DNA from: an uncultured Oscillospiraceae bacterium
GTDB taxonomy: Bacteria > Bacillota_A > Clostridia > Oscillospirales > Oscillospiraceae
Reading direction: 5' to 3'
NCBI GenBank assembly: GCA_934589325.1
Contig: CAKTNU010000056.1
Span: forward strand, 1-9,306
DNA length: 9,306 bases
Both the position numbers and the translations under genes were made by a program. Of the stretch, positions 5,640 through 9,306 are shown piece by piece. Each line of letters begins with the position of its first letter. The first letter of the stretch is position 1. Under the pieces are notes generated by a model that was given only the letters and a program-made list of their open reading frames with translations, made no database searches and was not told the DNA's origin.

Positions 5640-5826
5640 ATGTCATCCCTGGAGCCGCATAAAAGCATCCCCCTCGCAAAGCCGTTCCAAAGGGCAAAGC
5701 CTGCGTCAGCGCGTTTTGTATGGGCAGTATAATTTACATAATTGTGTTAACATAATTATAATATATCGTCATATCGTCGATTTCGCTGCTCATTCGTACA
5801 CCTGCACAGCCGTCGAAAAATTATGC
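5640..5826. other. Non-coding gap with an AT-rich dyad and a tandem 8-bp repeat
   Basis: No convincing gene lies between the DUF2975 operon promoter and the tRNA promoter. The gap contains a 22-bp dyad (5738-5759; arms ATAATTGTGTT / AACATAATTAT, ten Watson-Crick pairs plus one G-T), two abutting copies of ATATCGTC (5763-5770, 5771-5778), and two TATAAT hexamers (5728-5733, 5757-5762) without convincing -35 partners. Confidence 0.4.
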
Positions 5827-5854
5827 TTGCAATTTTTCAGAATCATGGTATAAT
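5827..5854 (+). promoter_or_regulatory. Promoter of the tRNA-Val gene
   Basis: TTGCAA (5827-5832), 16-nt spacer, perfect TATAAT (5849-5854) with TG one base upstream (extended -10). The tRNA 5' end begins 12 bp later. Together with the intact tRNA 5' half this says the tRNA was once functional. Confidence 0.65.
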
Positions 5855-5866
5855 GAAAAGGCTTTT

Positions 5867-5928
5867 GGAGGGCTAGCTCAGCTGGTTAGAGCGTCCGCCT
5901 CACACGCGGAAGGTCAACGGTTCGAGCC
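5867..5928 (+). tRNA. tRNA-Val(CAC), 5' part only; 3' end replaced
   Basis: Acceptor 5' strand GGAGGGC (5867-5873), D stem GCTC/GAGC (5876-5879 with 5889-5892), anticodon stem TCCGC/GCGGA (5894-5898 with 5906-5910) and anticodon CAC (5901-5903) are perfect, as are the T-stem 5' strand AACGG and loop TTCGAGC (5916-5927). After that the expected CCGTT and GCCCTCC are absent: the sequence reads CTGTCTCAAATT, which cannot close the acceptor stem. The gene is therefore broken at about 5929, at the usual crossover site of tRNA-targeting integrases, and an integrase gene follows. CTGTC would suit a GACAG partner, hinting that it came from another tRNA (inference). Confidence 0.7.
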
Positions 5929-5935
5929 TGTCTCA
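5919..5935. other. Candidate attachment junction (att) in the tRNA T-arm
   Basis: Match to a normal tRNA stops at about GGTTCGAGCC (5919-5928). From there on the DNA becomes AT-rich and the integrase gene begins about 170 bp away. The second copy of the core is not in this window, so the exact crossover cannot be fixed. Confidence 0.5.
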
Positions 5936-5960
5936 AATTTGATACTTTTCATCTTGACTA

Positions 5961-5992
5961 AGTACTGAAATTAATGTTTTCAGTGCTTTTTT
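5961..5992 (+). terminator. Intrinsic terminator between the tRNA remnant and the integrase
   Basis: AGTACTGAAA (5961-5970) pairs with TTTCAGTGCT (5978-5987) with one G-T pair, 7-nt loop, followed by six T. It would end transcripts from the tRNA promoter before the integrase. Confidence 0.7.
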
Positions 5993-6039
5993 GTATTTTT
6001 GAGGCATATTTAATTGCCCATCGTGGACGCGAATTGCTC

Positions 6040-6061
6040 AAAGCACACAAAAAAGCACACA
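6040..6061. repeat. Two 10-bp direct repeats upstream of the integrase
   Basis: AAAGCACACA occurs at 6040-6049 and 6052-6061, 12 bp start to start, between the candidate junction and the integrase gene. Direct repeats placed like this are typical arm-type binding sites for the N-terminal domain of lambda/Tn916-type integrases; that role is inferred from position. Confidence 0.5.
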
Positions 6062-6103
6062 GCATAGTCAAATTTCACTGAAAATGTGAAAGGACGGCTG
6101 TTT

Positions 6104-7306
6104 ATGGCAACTATTATTCCTAATGAGAAGGGCGGCAAAATTGTCTCTTATAAATTCCGTGCGTTTCTTGGATGTGACGAAAAGGGCAAGCAGATTGCGC
6201 GCTATTTGACTTGGACTGTACCGGAGAATATGAGTCCGGCAAAGGGCAGAAGAGCCGCAGAAAAAGTTGCTGAGCTGTGGGAGAAGAAGGTACAATTCGA
6301 GTATGAGCAAGATGTACATAACCCTGAGCGAGTAAAAGCCCGCGAGATAGAACGCACAAGAACTCCGTTTTCACCGTTCGTTCTCAATGACTGGTTTCCT
6401 ATCTGCATTGACAATGGGGAGCATAAGCCGAAAACAGTCTCGTTCTATAATGATACAGTCAAGAATATAGTCGCATACTTTGAAAAAATCCCGCTCCAAC
6501 AGATAACGGCGATAGACATACAGAGATTTATTATTTACCTGCGAACAGAAAGAGGTTTTGCTCCGCAGACGGTACACCACCATTACAGAACGCTGAATAT
6601 GATCTTCGCGTATGCGCAGAAGCAAGAGATTATTCTCAAAAATCCGATGGACAAGGTTGACCCGCCGAAGCTTGTAAAGAAACCGGTGGACGCATTTTCA
6701 CCGGAAGCAGCAGCGACCTTTTTCTCTGTACTGAATGACTGCCCACTGGATTTCAGATGTATGCTGCACCTGATGATAACTACCGGTATGAGACGCGGCG
6801 AGTGCATCGGCCTGAAATGGCGGGACATTGATTTCAACAGCGCAGTCATAAAAATAGAGCGCAATGTGACCTATACGGCCAAAAGCGGCCTGACCGTCAG
6901 TACACCAAAAACCTCGGCGAGCCTGCGCACAATCCCACTCATGCGTACAGCACTGAATCTGCTTGAGAAGCTTCTTAAAGAGCGAGCCACAGAAAACCCG
7001 AACACGATTCTTGATGACAGTTTTGTTTTCCCCAGTGAGGCCGACATTTTCTCGCCGAGAGACCCGAACGCTGTGACGCATAGAGTGAAACGCTTTATGA
7101 AGTCGCATGGATTGCCGGACATGTCGCCGCACGATTTGAGACATAGCTGTGCGACCTTACTTCTGAGCAGCGGCGCGGACGTGAAGAGCGTACAGGAGAT
7201 ATTGGGACACACAAACGCAAGCACAACGCTGAACTTTTACGTCAAGGCTGATATAAACCAGATGCAGGCCGCAACAAGCAAAATGGCTGCCGTATTTGGG
7301 CTTTAA
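6104..7306 (+). CDS. Tyrosine integrase of an integrative element
   Basis: A complete 400-residue site-specific recombinase that would integrate and excise the element. Three domains are visible: an N-terminal arm-binding-like domain (about 1-70; KIVSYKFRAFLGCDEKGKQI), a SAM-like core-binding domain (about 90-185), and the catalytic domain (about 195-395). All catalytic residues are present: Arg230 in TTGMRRGE, Lys269 in STPKTSASLR, His343 and Arg346 in SPHDLRHSCA, His369 in EILGHTNAS, and nucleophile Tyr379 in NFYVKAD. ATG 6104 is chosen since GAAAGGA lies 9 nt upstream; the in-frame GTG at 6086 overlaps that site. Base composition is more AT-rich than the genes to the left. It reads away from the broken tRNA-Val, which marks the element's end, and terminates at 7320-7359. 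No excisionase gene is recognisable nearby. Confidence 0.93.
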   Translation: MATIIPNEKGGKIVSYKFRAFLGCDEKGKQIARYLTWTVPENMSPAKGRRAAEKVAELWEKKVQFEYEQDVHNPERVKAREIERTRTPFSPFVLNDWFPICIDNGEHKPKTVSFYNDTVKNIVAYFEKIPLQQITAIDIQRFIIYLRTERGFAPQTVHHHYRTLNMIFAYAQKQEIILKNPMDKVDPPKLVKKPVDAFSPEAAATFFSVLNDCPLDFRCMLHLMITTGMRRGECIGLKWRDIDFNSAVIKIERNVTYTAKSGLTVSTPKTSASLRTIPLMRTALNLLEKLLKERATENPNTILDDSFVFPSEADIFSPRDPNAVTHRVKRFMKSHGLPDMSPHDLRHSCATLLLSSGADVKSVQEILGHTNASTTLNFYVKADINQMQAATSKMAAVFGL

Positions 7307-7319
7307 GACATAGAAATAA

Positions 7320-7359
7320 CCCTGCTGTTCAGATTTTTTCCGGACGGCAGGGCTTTTTT
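7320..7359 (+). terminator. Intrinsic terminator after the integrase
   Basis: CCCTGCTGTTC (7320-7330) and GGACGGCAGGG (7342-7352) form an 11-bp stem with two G-T pairs, 11-nt loop, then C and six T. It separates the integrase from the convergent XRE gene. Confidence 0.8.
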
Positions 7360-7363
7360 ACGC

Positions 7364-7687
7364 CTATTGCAGCTCAGACAGCTTTTTCAGCAGGTCGAGA
7401 GCAACTGGCTTAACAGATGGCGAGCAGGCATTGAACAGCTGCACCACCTTCTCATTTTGATATGTTGCAGCATTTGGGGATACGCTGTGGAACAATTCGC
7501 CGAGGTCAAGCCCAACTGTTTCGCAAATCTGACTCAACAGGTCAAGCGTTGGCCTGACATGTCCGTTTTCAATCTTGGACAGGTAGACAACAGTGATGTT
7601 TGCCTGTTCCGCAACGTATTCTTGAGTAAGTTCCGATTTCTTTCTCTGGTTTTTCAGCCTCTCGCCGATAACTCTGTAATCAAGCAT
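7364..7687 (-). CDS. XRE-family repressor of the element
   Basis: The 107-residue protein has an N-terminal HTH_3 domain (about 7-61): IGERLKNQRKKSELTQEYVA, then ANITVVYLSKIENGHVRPTL with the recognition helix, and a short C-terminal helical tail (80-107) that may dimerise. It binds DNA in the cytoplasm. ATG 7687 fits the family start (MLDYRVIGERLK) and has GGGTGAT 7 nt upstream; a Met ten codons earlier is less likely. It is divergent from the zinc-ribbon/lipoprotein operon, and the dyad at 7740-7760 lies over that operon's -35, so repression of the operon, perhaps with autoregulation, is the simplest reading. It could instead control the integrase. Confidence 0.87.
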   Translation of the reverse strand: MLDYRVIGERLKNQRKKSELTQEYVAEQANITVVYLSKIENGHVRPTLDLLSQICETVGLDLGELFHSVSPNAATYQNEKVVQLFNACSPSVKPVALDLLKKLSELQ

Positions 7688-7739
7688 GAATATCACCCAA
7701 TTACAGTTTATCAACATTAAACGTCTATTATAATAAACT

Positions 7740-7760
7740 AATAAATTAACTTGATTTATT
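7740..7760. promoter_or_regulatory. Inverted repeat over the cargo -35 (candidate XRE operator)
   Basis: AATAAAT, 7 bases, ATTTATT: perfect 7-bp arms in AT-rich DNA between the divergent regulator and the two-gene operon. It overlaps the TTGATT -35 of the operon. The low complexity of the arms limits confidence. Confidence 0.35.
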
Positions 7761-7779
7761 GATTTAATATATGTATAAT
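7751..7779 (+). promoter_or_regulatory. Promoter of the zinc-ribbon/lipoprotein operon
   Basis: TTGATT (7751-7756), 17-nt spacer, perfect TATAAT (7774-7779), about 40 bp before the first start codon. Confidence 0.65.
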
Positions 7780-7819
7780 ATTCTCAGCTGACAAAAATAA
7801 AAATTGGGAGGAAAAAATT

Positions 7820-8476
7820 ATGGCACTTGTTAAATGCCCGGAATGTGGGCGGGAAAATGTCTCTGATACCGCTCAATGCTGCCCAGAGTGCGGCTTCGGA
7901 ATACATGATTATTTTGTCCAGCGACAGAATGAACAAATAGCAAAGGAAAATGCCGTATCAGCTAAGCAAAAAGCGAAAGTCCAGAAAGAAAAAGAAGCGG
8001 AAGAATTAGAGCGTAGACTAGCAAATATTAAATCTCCGGAAAAGCCGCGGAAAGGTGTATATATAGCAGGAGGTGTGGTTTGTGGAATGATTGGAGCGCT
8101 ATGGATGACGCTGGCGTTATATGATGGGTTTCATTTTTTCAAGTTTTGCATTGCTGCCTTTTTTCTTGTTATGGCTTTTGCCTCACATTCAGCTTATAAA
8201 GATGCTGTATCTGATTATAATCTATCGCAAACAGATTTCAGTGCATACCAACAGAAAATAATTAGTGCTGAGGATGCGCGCAGGGCGGAGGAAGCTAGAA
8301 TTGCATATGAGAAGGCTAAAAAAGCGACTGCGCCTGTAAAATGCCCTAAATGTGGTTCAACCTCAATTGCAACCGTAAACCGTGGTTATTCTCTTGTGTG
8401 GGGGGTTATTGGGAGTGGCAAACCGATGAATGTATGTCAGAAATGCGGGTACAAGTTTGACCCGAAGAAGGGATAA
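7820..8476 (+). CDS. Membrane protein with zinc ribbons at both ends
   Basis: The 218-residue protein opens with a zinc ribbon (CPECG 6-10 and CCPECG 20-25), followed by a highly charged Lys/Glu-rich helix (34-69), two hydrophobic segments (about 80-101 and 105-122), a second charged helix (145-168) and a second zinc ribbon (CPKCG 175-179, CQKCG 206-210). Both ribbons should face the cytoplasm, with only a short loop outside. The C-terminal block with NRGYSLVWGVIGSGKP (187-202) between the Cys pairs is a module I recall from many Firmicutes and phage/element hypotheticals. Function is unknown; metal sensing, nucleic-acid or protein scaffolding at the membrane are possibilities. GGGAGG lies 8 nt before the ATG. 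The next gene begins 5 bp after its stop, so both are made together. Confidence 0.8.
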   Translation: MALVKCPECGRENVSDTAQCCPECGFGIHDYFVQRQNEQIAKENAVSAKQKAKVQKEKEAEELERRLANIKSPEKPRKGVYIAGGVVCGMIGALWMTLALYDGFHFFKFCIAAFFLVMAFASHSAYKDAVSDYNLSQTDFSAYQQKIISAEDARRAEEARIAYEKAKKATAPVKCPKCGSTSIATVNRGYSLVWGVIGSGKPMNVCQKCGYKFDPKKG

Positions 8477-8481
8477 ACAAA

Positions 8482-9174
8482 ATGAAGAAAAAAATTATAT
8501 GTGGTTCTTTGCTCTGCATCTTAGCTCTGCTTTTTGTAGGATGTGGATATAAGTCAGGTTCAGACGAAGCTGCAATTGAAGATATAAATGGTAATGTCGT
8601 TACAGTAGAATATAATGGTGAAACCTATACATGGGAAGCTGACGATGCAGGTCTTACCTATGGCGAATGTACCATAGACTACAAGTACAAAAGTACAGGG
8701 GACGAAATAAGCCCTGAAACGATAAAAATTCGAAGCATAACACAAAGCGAAGAGCAAAAGCGCAGCAAAGGCGCGTTGCGGAGTATTGAATTTGAATATA
8801 GTAGTTATTCAAAGCCATATGCGCCATGCAGAATTAAGGCAGATAGCTTTCAGGCCGTAGTAAACTATTGGGGTGATAGTACCACACACTATGAAGAGGT
8901 TGAGTTGCTTAATGAAAATGGTAGAAAAATCGGCGTGCAGAAAATAGATTCCTCTGGTACATATGATTTTTATCTGCAATGGAACGATATAAAAGGAACG
9001 GTGTCACTTTACGTTTCTTCTGTTTCCGGTGAATCTACTAGTGTGCATCGGTGTGAAGTGTGTAGCGATGCAGGTTGGCATAAATATAATAGCTTCACAG
9101 GGCAAACGGAATACTACTGTGACAAGCATTATAAAGAGCTAATGGCTCTGTTTGATGCTCTCAGCAATCCTTAA
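8482..9174 (+). CDS. Lipoprotein with C-terminal Cys/His metal-binding motif
   Basis: The 230-residue protein begins with a lipoprotein signal peptide (MKKKIICGSLLCILALLFVGC); cleavage before Cys21 would anchor it on the outer face of the membrane. The middle part (about 30-188) looks like beta-rich extracellular sequence with no family I can name. The C-terminus carries CEVC (191-194) and CDKH (213-216), a CxxC/CxxH zinc-ribbon-like pair about 19 residues apart, unusual for a secreted lipoprotein. Its start lies 5 bp after the zinc-ribbon membrane protein, with a GAAGAAGGG ribosome site inside that gene, so translation is coupled. The two probably act as a pair across the membrane (inference). 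A terminator follows. Confidence 0.8.
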   Translation: MKKKIICGSLLCILALLFVGCGYKSGSDEAAIEDINGNVVTVEYNGETYTWEADDAGLTYGECTIDYKYKSTGDEISPETIKIRSITQSEEQKRSKGALRSIEFEYSSYSKPYAPCRIKADSFQAVVNYWGDSTTHYEEVELLNENGRKIGVQKIDSSGTYDFYLQWNDIKGTVSLYVSSVSGESTSVHRCEVCSDAGWHKYNSFTGQTEYYCDKHYKELMALFDALSNP

Positions 9175-9194
9175 CAGTAAGTGTCACAAATTAT

Positions 9195-9231
9195 ACGCGG
9201 CCACAAGGTTAATCCCAGTGGCCGCGTTTTT
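9195..9231 (+). terminator. Strong terminator of the cargo operon
   Basis: ACGCGGCCAC (9195-9204) and GTGGCCGCGT (9218-9227) make a perfect 10-bp GC-rich stem with a 13-nt loop, then a run of T. It closes the two-gene operon. Confidence 0.85.
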
Positions 9232-9245
9232 ATTGGCTTCGGAAA

Positions 9246-9264
9246 CCACCGGCTATGCCGGTGG
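9246..9264. repeat. Perfect 8-bp hairpin at the right edge, possible end of a mobile element
   Basis: CCACCGGC, TAT, GCCGGTGG. It follows the operon terminator by 15 bp and is followed by AAAAAAGCTTTAGCTTCAAG. The GC-rich short-loop hairpin resembles the subterminal hairpins of IS200/IS605-type elements, but no transposase is in the window. On the minus strand the stem is followed by TTT, so it could be a terminator for a gene to the right. Confidence 0.3.
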
Positions 9265-9306
9265 AGGTATCCCGTAAAAAAGCTTTAGCTTCAAGCATCG
9301 AGCGAA

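Noticed and set aside
5763..5778. Tandem ATATCGTC units as a CRISPR or satellite array
   Set aside because: Only two 8-bp copies without spacers; far too small.
7367..7720. Plus-strand frame opposite the XRE gene of the element
   Set aside because: Shadow of a clear helix-turn-helix protein; no ribosome site.

Overview
The window looks like chromosome from a gut-type Clostridia, probably of the Oscillospiraceae/Ruminococcaceae kind. This is inferred from protein families (HicB-like RHH protein, DUF2975 + YozG-like XRE, a DUF4153/DUF4173-type membrane protein) and from promoters and Shine-Dalgarno sites of ordinary Firmicutes form. No ribosomal or housekeeping marker is present, so the assignment is loose. 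Positions 1 to about 5930 are GC-rich, with GC-rich third codon positions. From about 5930 to the end the DNA is clearly more AT-rich, marking an acquired segment.

Left part (minus strand unless stated). The first 13 codons of a probable sugar transferase lie at the very left edge. They are preceded by a 208-residue tyrosine-recombinase-like protein that has lost most catalytic residues (63-689), and before that by a start-less coding-like stretch whose stop overlaps its start codon. A long leader and a promoter with a dyad over its -10 box drive this unit. Next is an orphan HicB-like antitoxin/repressor (914-1408) with a dyad inside its promoter spacer. A divergently transcribed SAM-dependent methyltransferase (1581-2234, plus) ends in a strong terminator, and converges on an alpha/beta hydrolase with a Cys in the nucleophile position (2348-3319).

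Middle part. A three-gene minus-strand operon, DUF2975 membrane protein, small XRE regulator and DUF4173-like multi-pass protein (5557 to 3549), starts from a promoter with an upstream dyad and ends at a perfect 30-bp palindromic terminator.

Right part. A tRNA-Val(CAC) promoter and about the first 62 nt of the tRNA are intact, but the 3' strand of the T and acceptor stems is replaced by foreign sequence at about 5929. Immediately after come a terminator, a pair of 10-bp direct repeats (candidate integrase arm sites) and a complete tyrosine integrase (6104-7306). This is the end of an integrative element. Its visible cargo is an XRE regulator (7364-7687, minus) divergent from a two-gene operon: a membrane protein with cytoplasmic zinc ribbons at both ends, and a lipoprotein ending in a Cys/His metal-binding motif. 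The operon closes with a strong terminator. A final perfect hairpin at 9246-9264 may begin another mobile element. The other end of the integrated element is not in the window.

The most distinctive items are the broken tRNA with adjacent integrase, the divergent regulator/zinc-ribbon/lipoprotein cargo, and the catalytically dead recombinase placed in front of a likely surface-polysaccharide gene.
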